Shown here: piece after piece, positions 17,477 to 26,172 of the stretch | How the letters are laid out: each line of letters begins with the position of its first letter | How positions within the stretch are numbered: the stretch's first letter is position 1 | Assembly (NCBI GenBank): GCA_937983305.1 | Contig: CALKAJ010000372.1 | Span: 1-38,208, forward strand | DNA: 38,208 nucleotides | Direction of reading: 5' to 3' | Origin: an uncultured Ignavibacteriota bacterium | GTDB taxonomy: Bacteria; Bacteroidota; Ignavibacteria; Tepidaquicellales; Tepidaquicellaceae | Notes under the pieces: generated by a model | The model's input: the letters and a program-made list of their open reading frames with translations, nothing else | Database searches by the model: none | Told to the model about the DNA's origin: nothing | Position numbers and translations under genes: made by a program

Positions 17477-17504
17477 ATTTGATAGTATCAAATGATAGTA
17501 TCAT
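17477..17504. repeat. Two abutting palindromes in the convergent gap
   Basis: TGATAGTATCA occurs twice (17480-17490 and 17493-17503) separated by AA. Each unit is itself a palindrome around a central G, and the first extends to a 17-base palindrome (17477-17493). The centres are 13 bases apart. It lies between the stops of the zinc-ribbon gene and the YgjP-like gene. It may be a protein-binding site or a 3' hairpin pair. Confidence 0.55.
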
Positions 17505-17526
17505 AAAACCATTAGAATTAAAAGAT

Positions 17527-18243
17527 TTAATCTTGCACAGGTGACCTATTAAGTTCGGCTTTATAAAGACGCCAGCCGGGCAAGTAATGATTCATATAAG
17601 TATAAAAAATTTTATTGTGTCGTCTTTCGAGCAGGTGAACCATTTCGTGAACGATGATATATTCGAGTAACCGTACATGCCTACGCCCTAATTCGAGATT
17701 GACCCTGATTATTTTATTTTTAACATCACAGACTCCCCATTTTGTTTTCATTTTTCTAATGCCAAAATCTTTTACCCTGACATTCATCAGCGGTTCCCAT
17801 TTAGAAATATAACCGGGTATAATCAGTTCGAGTTGTTTGCGATACCATTTTTCAAGAAGAAGTTTACGCTGTTCAACAGTTGACGATTGATTTAGTTTTA
17901 AAACAAGAAAACCGTTTGAAACAGAAACAACCGGTCTTCCGGTTTTTTCAATAATCTGCAAAGCATATTTTTCTCCGAAAAAGAAATGCTGCTCGCCGGT
18001 GATATACATTAAGGGCTGCAATTTAGTACGGTTTGAAAACTTGGCAAGATTTTTATTAATCCAGTCTATTTTTTTCAGGGCAAATTCCTTGGCACCATCG
18101 AAGCCTAAGATTTCCGGAACAGACATATAAACTCTGCCATCCTGCGAATAAATTCTCATGTGAATGTTTTTTATTTTTTTTAATTCAACATCTACAGTGA
18201 TATTACCGAGGTTAATAGTTGATTTATTTGGAGATGGAATCAA
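17527..18243 (-). CDS. YgjP-like (DUF45) zinc metallopeptidase
   Basis: A 238-residue soluble protein of the YgjP/M48-related metallopeptidase family. The zinc motif is HEMVH (H199, E200, H203) followed by H209, in the family context VHEMVHLLERRHNKIF. Upstream, KTKWGVCDVKNKIIRVNLEL is the usual substrate-strand segment (W-G-x-C). Length is typical (about 230-250). Its ATG overlaps the TGA of the upstream GNAT gene (ATGA), so the two are co-translated. The biological substrate of this family is not settled. Confidence 0.85.
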   Translation of the reverse strand: MIPSPNKSTINLGNITVDVELKKIKNIHMRIYSQDGRVYMSVPEILGFDGAKEFALKKIDWINKNLAKFSNRTKLQPLMYITGEQHFFFGEKYALQIIEKTGRPVVSVSNGFLVLKLNQSSTVEQRKLLLEKWYRKQLELIIPGYISKWEPLMNVRVKDFGIRKMKTKWGVCDVKNKIIRVNLELGRRHVRLLEYIIVHEMVHLLERRHNKIFYTYMNHYLPGWRLYKAELNRSPVQD

Positions 18244-18749
18244 GGCAGAGCAGGATTGATTTTCGAGTAGCGAAATTCATCGCAAATGGTTCCGTTTTTT
18301 ATGACAGCTTTTTTAGAAATACCTTCGAGATTAAAGCCGGCTTTTTCGAGGACGCGCATTGAGGGTTTGTTATATTCGAAGACACTCGCATAGATACGGG
18401 CTAATTTAAGTTTATCGAAAGCATAATGAGTGATAAGCTTAAGAGCTTCAACTGCAATACCTTTTCCCCAGAATGGTTCTCCGAGCCAGTAACCGACTTC
18501 AGCATTCAGGCGATATACATCTGATTGGATTATCAAACCCGTAACGCCGGCTAATTCCCCTTCATACTCAATAGCGAAAGTAGTTTGCGGAGATTCGTTT
18601 TGAACTGATTCGATAAACATTTTTGCATCATTTTCGATATATGGATGCGGAAATGAATCCCGGACATTATTCCATATTTTAATATTGTTGGCAAACTCTG
18701 CAATTGCGGAAACGTCAGAGAGGTTTAAATTTCTTAAAAGGGTTTTCAT
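18240..18749 (-). CDS. GNAT-family N-acetyltransferase (RimJ/RimL-like)
   Basis: A 169-residue acetyl-CoA-dependent acetyltransferase. The order of motifs is typical: the N-terminal strand LLRNLNLSDVSAIAEFA, the central GYWLGEPFWGKGIAVEAL, which carries the pyrophosphate-binding loop (WGKGIA), and the C-terminal NKPSMRVLEKAGFNLEG. RimJ/RimL relatives acetylate protein N-termini or small molecules; the acceptor is unknown. It lies 21 bases downstream of the flavoprotein gene and overlaps the metallopeptidase gene by four bases, forming a minus-strand operon. Confidence 0.9.
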   Translation of the reverse strand: MKTLLRNLNLSDVSAIAEFANNIKIWNNVRDSFPHPYIENDAKMFIESVQNESPQTTFAIEYEGELAGVTGLIIQSDVYRLNAEVGYWLGEPFWGKGIAVEALKLITHYAFDKLKLARIYASVFEYNKPSMRVLEKAGFNLEGISKKAVIKNGTICDEFRYSKINPALP

Positions 18750-18770
18750 CTTTTAATATAAATTCAAAAC

Positions 18771-20135
18771 TTATTTAAGAGCGGATTGAATTTTTCGCAG
18801 AACTTTTTCGGCAGCCTTAATAAGAGTTGGAGCTGTTGGAGAGCACGTAAGTAAAGGATGAGTTCCAATCTGCAGAGAAATAAGTTCGTAAATTGTGAGT
18901 TCCTTTTGAACTGCAAGCCCAATAGTGTTTATAATTTCGCCGGCAGATTTTCCGCCCCAAACTTCAGCACCCAGAATCGAACCGTCAGAAGGACTAACAA
19001 ATAATTTTACTGTTAACAGAGAAGCATCTTTAATGTTCACAGGATGGCGATCGTAACCGGTAAATTGTTCGGTAATAAACTGAATATTAGCAGGAGCGGC
19101 ATTTTTTTCATTCAAGCCGACAGAAGCCATTGCCAGACCGTTAATTTCAGTAGAGAAAAGACCAAGCGTTCCGGTAAAACTATTTTTAATTGCGATACCG
19201 TAAAGATTATAACCTAAGACACGGGCTTCGGCAGTTGCAGTAGAGGCAAGCATTATATAGTCACTTCTTCCGGTTAAAAATCCTAAAGTTTGAGAGCAAT
19301 CACCAACGGCATAAATATTTTTTTCTGTAGCACGACCATAGTTATCAACGTGTATGGCTCCCATTCTGTTTAATTGTAAGCCGGCTTTTTGTGCAAGACA
19401 GGCATTAGGTTTATAGCCCACGGAAAAAATCACAGCATCAGCTTCGATTTCAATATTATCTTTGAGTTTTACGGCTGCAGCAACTCCATCTTTACCAATA
19501 ATTTCCTCTACTAAAGAAGAGGTATAAACATTCACTCCGGCTTTTTTAAGTTCCTCCGTTGCAATTTTGCTTAATTCATGGGAGAAGTTTTTTGCAAAAC
19601 AAAATTCTTCGCTTTCTACTAAACTGACTTTTTTATTTTTATTTTTTGCTAACTGCTCGGCAACTTCAGAGCCTATAAAACCACCGCCAACGACAACAAT
19701 ATTTTTCTTATCCTGTAAAGAAAGAATGAGGTTGTTAATGTAAGCGTAGTTTTTTTTGATATAGAAAACATTTTTTAAATCAAATCCCGGAATTTTATCG
19801 GGAATAACTTCCAATGAGCCGGTAGCAAAAACAAGTTTTTCAAACATAATTATTTCGCCGGACTTGGTTGTTATCTGTTTTTCTTTGATGTTAACTTCAA
19901 CAACCGGATCTGTGAGAACTTCACCTCCTAAATCAACAAAGCCTTTAGGTCCCATGGCATTTTCATTAATTGAGTTCAGGTCGTGAAAAACATAAGGGAT
20001 GCCGCAAGGTACCAGACTTTTTTCATTTTCGCGAATGATTAAAACTGATTTATCCGGAAATTGTTCTTTTGCAGTCATACCGGTTACAATTCCTGCAGGT
20101 CCTGCACCAATGATTATAATATCGTATTTTTTCAT
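18771..20135 (-). CDS. FAD-dependent disulfide reductase (CoA-disulfide reductase / NADH oxidase type)
   Basis: A 454-residue flavoprotein of the single-cysteine pyridine nucleotide-disulfide reductase class. FAD-binding GAGPAG is at 10-15, and the catalytic Cys is C44 in the diagnostic LVPCGIPY. A second nucleotide motif VVVGGGFIGSE (about 147-157) binds NAD(P)H, and AVGDCSQ binds FAD. The C-terminal dimerisation domain is complete. Members reduce CoA-disulfide, persulfides or oxygen; sequence alone does not decide, and no rhodanese domain is fused. It heads the minus-strand set with the GNAT and YgjP-like genes. Confidence 0.88.
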   Translation of the reverse strand: MKKYDIIIIGAGPAGIVTGMTAKEQFPDKSVLIIRENEKSLVPCGIPYVFHDLNSINENAMGPKGFVDLGGEVLTDPVVEVNIKEKQITTKSGEIIMFEKLVFATGSLEVIPDKIPGFDLKNVFYIKKNYAYINNLILSLQDKKNIVVVGGGFIGSEVAEQLAKNKNKKVSLVESEEFCFAKNFSHELSKIATEELKKAGVNVYTSSLVEEIIGKDGVAAAVKLKDNIEIEADAVIFSVGYKPNACLAQKAGLQLNRMGAIHVDNYGRATEKNIYAVGDCSQTLGFLTGRSDYIMLASTATAEARVLGYNLYGIAIKNSFTGTLGLFSTEINGLAMASVGLNEKNAAPANIQFITEQFTGYDRHPVNIKDASLLTVKLFVSPSDGSILGAEVWGGKSAGEIINTIGLAVQKELTIYELISLQIGTHPLLTCSPTAPTLIKAAEKVLRKIQSALK

Positions 20136-20279
20136 ATTGATTATTTTTGTATGGTTTAAAAATGAGATTTGTGGATTAACTATCAGTAAATTACAAAACG
20201 TATAAACGAAAAAATATGCAATTTATAATACGTATAGCCTCAGGTGGTATTCTTTTTTAAAAATTTTTAGGAAAGGAAG

Positions 20280-20714
20280 TTAAAACTTATTATCGAGAGA
20301 ATTAATTAAATTTTCGAGTTGTGATTCGGTATAGGTAATATCTAAAAGCTTTATAGCTTGTTCGAAAGTGCTGCAAAATTCGTAATTCAATCCTTTTTTA
20401 ACTTGAATAGACTGATACAATTGAGTTACAACAGTTAAATTGGGGGCAGAGACTCGAAAAACATTCAGATATTCCGTATTAGTAATTTTGTCTCTGATTT
20501 TAATTAAATTTCCGATTTCTAAAATTAATTCATTATATTTCATATGTTTCAAAGTAACATCGGTCAGGTCGGTAAGAATTTTTTTTAGATGTTTAACATT
20601 TTCAAGTTTTGCGGAAAAGTTTATATATTTTTCGTAATCGGGAGTTGACCACTCACCAACAAACTTTTGGATTAATAAAGTATCATTTTCGAAAAACCGG
20701 TAGTAGAAATCCAT
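20280..20714 (-). CDS. Small cytosolic protein, SpoIIAA/STAS-like fold suspected
   Basis: A 144-residue protein without signal or membrane segments. It has the rhythm of small alpha/beta proteins common in Bacteroidota that resemble SpoIIAA/STAS domains: an N-terminal strand FYYRFFENDTLLIQKFVGEW, a helix, a strand KKILTDLTDVTL, a later strand LNVFRVSAP, and a final FCSTFEQAIKLLD segment. ATG 20714 was chosen; the frame opens further upstream (20786), but the extension is low-complexity and hydrophobic. It stands alone between a minus-strand and a plus-strand unit. Function unknown. Confidence 0.55.
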   Translation of the reverse strand: MDFYYRFFENDTLLIQKFVGEWSTPDYEKYINFSAKLENVKHLKKILTDLTDVTLKHMKYNELILEIGNLIKIRDKITNTEYLNVFRVSAPNLTVVTQLYQSIQVKKGLNYEFCSTFEQAIKLLDITYTESQLENLINSLDNKF

Positions 20715-20916
20715 AAGTAATATATTAATTTTGTGGAATTTAAAGAAAAGAAATATTTTAAACAACTTATATATAAATGGATACATTTGGGAATAACCGA
20801 GCCGCTATACTTGAAAGAATTATGAGAACTATTGTAAGTTATAAAATTACTGATTATATTGAACTTATTAATTACTTATGCGTATTAAAAGTAGAATTAA
20901 ACAAAAGGAAATTATT

Positions 20917-21858
20917 ATGGCACATTATTTGTCAATAATCACAATATGTATTTTGTTATTTCTTACCTCCCAATTTTCGAATGCAGAAGATTCAATACGA
21001 CAGCACAAATTTCCATTCAAACTTGTTAACAATAAAGTTCTAGTGCCTGTAAACATAGGAAATTCGAGAACATTTGATTTAATACTTGACAGCGGATTTG
21101 GATTTGAAGGGATAATTCTTTTCAAGGGAAATCTGACAGATTCAATATCGCTATTTAACAGAATAATTGTTCAGATACCCGGAGCGGGTGACGGACCGCC
21201 TTCAAATGCCATAATGTCCGATTCAATGACTTTTAATTCGGGGAGTTGTGAGTTTAAAAACCAAAGAGTAATAATTCTGCAAAACAGTAAATTCAGCGGC
21301 TCTTCGAGCGATGGGGTGATTGGATATACATACTTTGGTAATCATAAGGTTGAAGTTGATTATGATAATAATATAATCATATTGCATAACAACGAAGATG
21401 CAATAGATGAATCAGAATATGAAACAATACCTCTGACATTCGATGAAAACAACAAACCGCATCTGAATATTTTTGTTTCAATTGCAAACGAACAGCCGGT
21501 GATGCTTGACGTTTATATTGACTATGCTGCGAGTTTGTCGCTGGAGCTTACCGTAAAAGAAGGGATGAAATTCCGGCTTCCGGAAAAATTCGAAGCTGAG
21601 TTTAACGGATATGGCTTGAGCGGTGACATCAAAGGAAAGACTGCACGAATAGCGAAGTACACAATAGGGAAATACGAACTCAGAGATGTAACAGCTACAT
21701 TTTTTGAAGGAAATTCCCGTTCAAAGGATAAATATGCTGACGGTGTAATTTCAAATGATGCATTGAGAAGATTTAATCTTGTATTTGATTATTACAACAA
21801 AAAACTCTTAATAAAGCCAAACAATTCTTTTTATGAGCCGTTTGAAATAATCAGATAA
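20917..21858 (+). CDS. Exported retropepsin-like aspartyl protease domain protein
   Basis: A 313-residue exported protein. The signal peptide is about 1-23 (ends QFSNA-ED). A retropepsin-like catalytic motif follows a typical beta-strand: FDLILDSGFGF with D58-S-G. A second copy-like segment, VYIDYAAS, lies in the C-terminal half, and IGYTYFGNHKVEVDYDNN matches the flap and hinge region of this family. The ATG at 20917 is preceded by AAAAGGAAA, while the ATG at 20878 would add a charged tail before the signal. Whether both Asp sites are active is unclear, since the second lacks the exact DTG/DSG. Confidence 0.7.
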   Translation: MAHYLSIITICILLFLTSQFSNAEDSIRQHKFPFKLVNNKVLVPVNIGNSRTFDLILDSGFGFEGIILFKGNLTDSISLFNRIIVQIPGAGDGPPSNAIMSDSMTFNSGSCEFKNQRVIILQNSKFSGSSSDGVIGYTYFGNHKVEVDYDNNIIILHNNEDAIDESEYETIPLTFDENNKPHLNIFVSIANEQPVMLDVYIDYAASLSLELTVKEGMKFRLPEKFEAEFNGYGLSGDIKGKTARIAKYTIGKYELRDVTATFFEGNSRSKDKYADGVISNDALRRFNLVFDYYNKKLLIKPNNSFYEPFEIIR

Positions 21859-22022
21859 TTATTGATAAGGATATTAAGTATAAAATAAAAGTACAAGAAA
21901 TAAATCAATTGGTTATCCGAAGAGAAGGGGGTTTAATTCATAAAGAAAATGAAAAATTTCCGGATTTAAGTTATTTAAACTTGAAGAAAAAATTAACCAT
22001 TGAATTTGAAACAATATTTTAA
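21846..22022 (+). pseudogene. Possible coding remnant
   Basis: After the aspartyl-protease stop the +3 frame is open for 58 codons without a normal start. It contains protein-like sequence (KVQEINQLVIRREG, then KFPDLSYLNLKKKLTIEFE) ending at TAA 22020-22022. The composition looks coding, but there is no ATG and no leader. It may be the tail of a decayed gene. Low confidence; no family recognised. Confidence 0.3.
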
Positions 22023-22128
22023 TAATTTTTAAAAAGTAAAGGGGATAAAGAATTTTGTGCTTTTTGATTTTTAAACTTTAGTTTTTTTGTTCTAAATATT
22101 TTACTGTGTCAATTAGTAATGAACAATA

Positions 22129-22162
22129 GATAAGTTATAATAAATGATAAGTTATAATAAAT
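22129..22162 (+). repeat. Two tandem 17-base units spanning the start of the Ycf48-like gene
   Basis: The unit GATAAGTTATAATAAAT occurs at 22129-22145 and 22146-22162, followed by a partial third copy (GATAAAT). The second unit ends inside the ATG at 22161, and each copy boundary creates an ATGATAA; the upstream ATG (22144) opens a six-codon reading frame whose TGA overlaps the gene start. Confidence 0.7.
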
Positions 22163-24104
22163 GATAAATAAAATAATTTTAAATTCTGTTCTTATTATTT
22201 TTTTCGCTTCTTGCATCCTTTTATCTCAGGAAAAAATAAACAAACAAGAAAGTGGAACAGACGAAGAATTATGGACAACGTTTTTTGTGAATTCAATGAC
22301 AGGTTGGTGCGTTGGTGGTACTAATAATCAAGGAGTAATAATAAAAACAACTAATGGCGGTGATAATTGGAGCTCTCAATTTTTAGACTTATCTAATTTC
22401 TTCTATTCGTGTTATTTTTTAAATGATATGATAGGATGGATATGCGGTTCGAACGGTTTAATACTGAAAACCACAAATGGCGGTGATAATTGGAAGCAAC
22501 AAACAACAAATTACGACAAAGATCTTTGGACAATTACTTTCATAGACGAAAAAACCGGATTTTGTTCGGGTAGCGGCGGCTGGATTTTAAAGACATCTGA
22601 TGGTGGAAATAGCTGGTTGAAAATAAAAACAGAAGCAAATTTAATCAGTAAACTTTTCTTTATAAATAAAAATATCGGTTGGGCGGCAGCCAATTTATAC
22701 CCGAAACATGGGTTAATTTTAAGAACAACAAACGGTGGTGAAAAATGGGATACCCAATTATTAGAATATTCTAAAATAATCGAATCCATTTATTTTTTGA
22801 ACAGTAAAACGGGATGGTGTGTTGGTAGTGAAGGTTATATAACGAAAACAACAAATAGTGGGGTAAATTGGCATAAATCAAAAAATAATTATTATTCCAC
22901 TTTCATGGATTTATTTTTCCAAGATAGCTGTAATGGTTGGGTTTGCAGTGGCCTGAAAACAAAAGATAATTCAATTGGCGAAATATTAAGAACCTCAGAC
23001 GGAGGAATTACGTTTGGGACTACTTATTCTGAAAAAAGATTTAATTCAATATATTATGATGGAAGCAAATATGTGTTTTTCGCGGGTGATTCTGGTATGC
23101 TCTATAGAGTAAACAAAGAATTTAAAAATAATATGGTATATAACAATATTTATAATAAAATTTTTGAAAGTGATGGTGTAACCCAAAAAGCATTTGATAT
23201 TAAACCAATATTCGAATTTATAGATATGACCGAAGATACAAGTGCATTATATAGTATTATAAATATTCCTTCAAAAAACCAAGAGAATAAAACAATTATA
23301 CATCCAGATATATATCTTATGATTTCTAAATACTACAACAGCACATGGAAGCTCGGCTTAAAAATTAAGATATTTAATCAAGAATCCTTTTACTGTGAAT
23401 TTATTCAAAAGCCCGAAATAGTATTTATTGATAAGACGAAGTACTTGTTTTTGTTTTATTCTTTATGTCCTATGGGAAATGCCTCTAATGAAACTGATAT
23501 ATTTTTTACTTTACTGGATTTAAATAATTTTTATTTTAATCAACTGCTTTTTACCGGAAAACCTGAATATACGAACTCTGATGGAATAAAATATTACAAA
23601 GGCAATTACTATAATTACGATAATTTTACAAAAAACGAAACAATAAAGAAGTATTTGCAGGGTAAAGCCAAGCAGAGTAATTTACTTTTGCCTTTAAATT
23701 CAAATCTTTATGACATAGACGATAATTATAATTTTGAAGACAAATGGCAAAGAGATAATCCGGTGTTAAATGAAATTCAAAAAATTAATTATAATCTTTC
23801 TAACGAGAAAATCAATATTACATATTACGACTTAAATCCTATGGATTTATTTTCCGCATCATGCTTGCAAAAATTGGACAATAAAGATTTTTTAATATAC
23901 AATTATTATCGTGGAAGTGTTATTGGTTTTGATAAAAATAGTAAAAAATATTTCCCTATAATTGCAGAATCTTGTAATCATGGGTGTGACAAAGAAATTA
24001 AATTATTAAGAAATAATAAGCTCGAAATAAAATATATTTTCACAAGAAATTATTTCATTATTGATTTGGAAAATATGAGCTATATTTATAGATTAGAAAA
24101 TTAA
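22161..24104 (+). CDS. Exported Ycf48-like (BNR) repeat protein
   Basis: A 647-residue exported protein. The N-terminal hydrophobic segment (about 4-22) ends in a Ser-Cys that could be a lipobox (FFASC). Residues about 37-310 contain Ycf48/BNR-type propeller blades with the recurring pattern (K/R)TT(N/D)GGxxW followed by FxxxxxGWxxG; examples are KTTNGGDNW (twice), KTSDGGNSW and RTTNGGEKW. Residues about 330-647 are unassigned, Tyr- and Asn-rich, with no motif I recognise. In this phylum Ycf48-like repeats are found in many exported proteins with no link to photosynthesis. The region is more AT-rich than its neighbours. Confidence 0.75.
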   Translation: MINKIILNSVLIIFFASCILLSQEKINKQESGTDEELWTTFFVNSMTGWCVGGTNNQGVIIKTTNGGDNWSSQFLDLSNFFYSCYFLNDMIGWICGSNGLILKTTNGGDNWKQQTTNYDKDLWTITFIDEKTGFCSGSGGWILKTSDGGNSWLKIKTEANLISKLFFINKNIGWAAANLYPKHGLILRTTNGGEKWDTQLLEYSKIIESIYFLNSKTGWCVGSEGYITKTTNSGVNWHKSKNNYYSTFMDLFFQDSCNGWVCSGLKTKDNSIGEILRTSDGGITFGTTYSEKRFNSIYYDGSKYVFFAGDSGMLYRVNKEFKNNMVYNNIYNKIFESDGVTQKAFDIKPIFEFIDMTEDTSALYSIINIPSKNQENKTIIHPDIYLMISKYYNSTWKLGLKIKIFNQESFYCEFIQKPEIVFIDKTKYLFLFYSLCPMGNASNETDIFFTLLDLNNFYFNQLLFTGKPEYTNSDGIKYYKGNYYNYDNFTKNETIKKYLQGKAKQSNLLLPLNSNLYDIDDNYNFEDKWQRDNPVLNEIQKINYNLSNEKINITYYDLNPMDLFSASCLQKLDNKDFLIYNYYRGSVIGFDKNSKKYFPIIAESCNHGCDKEIKLLRNNKLEIKYIFTRNYFIIDLENMSYIYRLEN

Positions 24105-24146
24105 TATTCTTACAATTCGTATTTCACAAAATATTTTAAAAATAAA

Positions 24147-25124
24147 ATGATTAGTAATATGAATTTTTCTCTAATAAAAAAAGCAACATTCAAAAAGTCT
24201 GTCGTTATTTTTTTTGCTTTAGTTTTATCAATAAGTTTGAATAAAAATATCTATAGCCAGGTATATATACCCAAAGATATTAAAAAAAACTTACATTTCG
24301 GGATTTTACGTTCAGGTTACATATTGATAGATGAAAACAATGGGGGTGATGAAACTGAAGAGAAGTTTTGCATCAATTACATAAAAAAAAGGTATGGTAA
24401 TGATTATCAAGGGCGGTTTTATTATTTTCCCGAAAAAAAAGGAGAGTTTTATAAATATACAAAATATAACCTTGGGGACAATTTCTATGTCGCCTCTTCA
24501 AACGAAATTATCAAATCAAAAGTTATAGGTTATGCAATATCTGCCCCAATTGAAGTTTTAAGGTTTAATACAGTACTTTCCGGCGCAGGTGAAATTTCAA
24601 ACGAAAAATATTTAAGCAACGATTTTTATCCGGTAATGATATGTTCAAAAAACGAAATCAAAACAAGGATAAGCTATAATCAGATTGATGACGCAATGAT
24701 GGTTGCTAAGTTATCAAAGAACGTTATTGATAAAGCAAATAATGTTGATATTATCAATGATGATAATCTACAGTACAAATACGAAAAAGAAAACGAGCCA
24801 AGAACTTCTACAAAAATATTAAAGGGTAATTTTCTAAACTCTGGAAAACAAGAATATGTAGTTTCATATCACAAGGTATATAGTCAATTGTGTATTAGTT
24901 ACTCGGCTATAGTAAGCGAAGACGGCTATATATTGGAAGATGTTACAAAGATTTTGAATGTTGGAAGGCACTTTATTTGTTTTGGGATTTCTGACTATAA
25001 TTCGGATGGACTGAATGAAATTATTGCAGAGGATGGCTACTACGAAGGAGGTGGGTATGTATTATTTGAATTTAACGGATTATATTTTGATATTATTGTT
25101 GAGGGTTTCGACGATGGGTTATAA
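24147..25124 (+). CDS. Exported protein of unknown function with a C-terminal Asp-rich loop
   Basis: A 325-residue protein with a signal-peptide-like hydrophobic segment at about 19-35 (ends IYSQ). The central part is charged and unassigned. Near the C-terminus ISDYNSDGLNEIIAEDG is an Asp/Asn-rich loop of the FG-GAP/EF-hand type (DxNxDGxxE) that usually binds calcium. It lies 42 bases after the Ycf48-like gene, on the same strand. No family is recognised. The ATG at 24147 or the in-frame ATG at 24159 could be the start; the first gives a basic n-region. Confidence 0.55.
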   Translation: MISNMNFSLIKKATFKKSVVIFFALVLSISLNKNIYSQVYIPKDIKKNLHFGILRSGYILIDENNGGDETEEKFCINYIKKRYGNDYQGRFYYFPEKKGEFYKYTKYNLGDNFYVASSNEIIKSKVIGYAISAPIEVLRFNTVLSGAGEISNEKYLSNDFYPVMICSKNEIKTRISYNQIDDAMMVAKLSKNVIDKANNVDIINDDNLQYKYEKENEPRTSTKILKGNFLNSGKQEYVVSYHKVYSQLCISYSAIVSEDGYILEDVTKILNVGRHFICFGISDYNSDGLNEIIAEDGYYEGGGYVLFEFNGLYFDIIVEGFDDGL

Positions 25125-25198
25125 ATTAATATTGCAAAAGAATTAAAAGTATTTAAATCATCATATATAACAATTATTAAACTAATAAAAATTTTAAC

Positions 25199-25819
25199 AT
25201 GTATTGTCCAAACTGCGGTGTAAACATTAAAGATGGATCAAATTTCTGTTATAAATGTGGCTATAAGATTGAAATGTCCGAGCCTATTGTTCAAGAATCA
25301 TCAAAATTGCCAACAAAATCTGATATTGTTAAAAATATGACCGATAGATATGATAGAAAGCACGGAAATACTGATAACAGTATAAGTTTTCAGCCCGAAG
25401 GAATAAAAGAAAAATCGAATTCGACTTCGCAAAACACCAAAATGGGGGGTTGCCTAAAAGCATGGCTTACATTTAATTTAGTTATTGGAGGTTTAAGTCT
25501 CTTTCTTTTTTTAATATTTGGTATTCCATTTATACAAATGCATCCAGAATTATCAAGGGTTATTTCACCAATTCAAATAATTTTAAGCTTTTTATTCGGA
25601 ATATTAATTTTAACTGCCCTCGGTCAAATATATAACAAAAAAAAATCAGGTTTTATTATGTTGTTAATTGTATTTATAGTTCAAATAATATTTGAATATC
25701 AAATGCTATTTAATATCACTTATGGGCCTGGCTCGATAATAATTGGATTAGTAATTAAATTTATACAGTTAATAATTACGTATATACTGATGAGACAGGA
25801 CTGGGAAATATTTAGCTGA
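25199..25819 (+). CDS. Zinc-ribbon membrane protein
   Basis: A 206-residue protein. The N-terminal zinc ribbon has C3/C6 and C17/C20 (YCPNCG and FCYKCG). A polar, Ser/Asn-rich linker runs to about residue 83, then four hydrophobic segments follow (about 85-108, 118-140, 148-168 and 174-196). Such zinc-ribbon plus multi-helix proteins are frequent and mostly uncharacterised; the ribbon should face the cytoplasm. It is in line with the exported-protein genes on either side but is not itself exported. Followed by a 24-base palindrome. Confidence 0.65.
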   Translation: MYCPNCGVNIKDGSNFCYKCGYKIEMSEPIVQESSKLPTKSDIVKNMTDRYDRKHGNTDNSISFQPEGIKEKSNSTSQNTKMGGCLKAWLTFNLVIGGLSLFLFLIFGIPFIQMHPELSRVISPIQIILSFLFGILILTALGQIYNKKKSGFIMLLIVFIVQIIFEYQMLFNITYGPGSIIIGLVIKFIQLIITYILMRQDWEIFS

Positions 25820-26172
25820 GTTTGATAAACAAAAAGAAGAAATTATGGCATAGAAACTAATAAATTAATTACTGAGACATTATATCGAATCTTCAAGCAA
25901 TTGAATCGTATCACCTATTGCCTTAAGGCAATAGGTAAATTTCAATATTTTAGTTCAAATTAATAAAACTACCGCAAGACAAGACAAACGATTTAATAAA
26001 ATGGCAACAAATGCAATTTAGAATAACATTTAACAAACAATTGTTTTAAATTTTCAATTTTTCTTATGAAAGGTGATTCATTGTTTTATCCTATTTTTTT
26101 AAAAAGTACTTTTTTAAGTAAACCGAGCAATTATAAAGAATTAATTCTTTCAAATATTTAAATGATATGTTT
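25820..26172. other. Gap between zinc-ribbon and exported-protein genes, with a 24-base palindrome
   Basis: This stretch is AT-rich and has no convincing gene. It contains one perfect palindrome, 25913-25936 (ten-base arms ACCTATTGCC/GGCAATAGGT around TTAA), about 95 bases after the upstream stop. It could be a weak terminator or processing hairpin, though the T-run is poor. A 31-codon ATG frame at 26066-26161 has no support. Otherwise I see nothing. Confidence 0.5.

Noticed and set aside
18771..20135. Dihydrolipoamide or mercuric reductase
   Set aside because: These have a CxxxxC redox pair, whereas this protein has the single Cys of LVPCGIPY.
22161..24104. Ycf48-like protein as evidence of photosynthesis
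   Set aside because: Ycf48/BNR repeats are widespread in exported proteins of non-phototrophs, and no photosystem genes are present.
26066..26161. 31-codon ATG frame before the exported-protein gene
   Set aside because: No leader, no recognisable composition, and too short to support.
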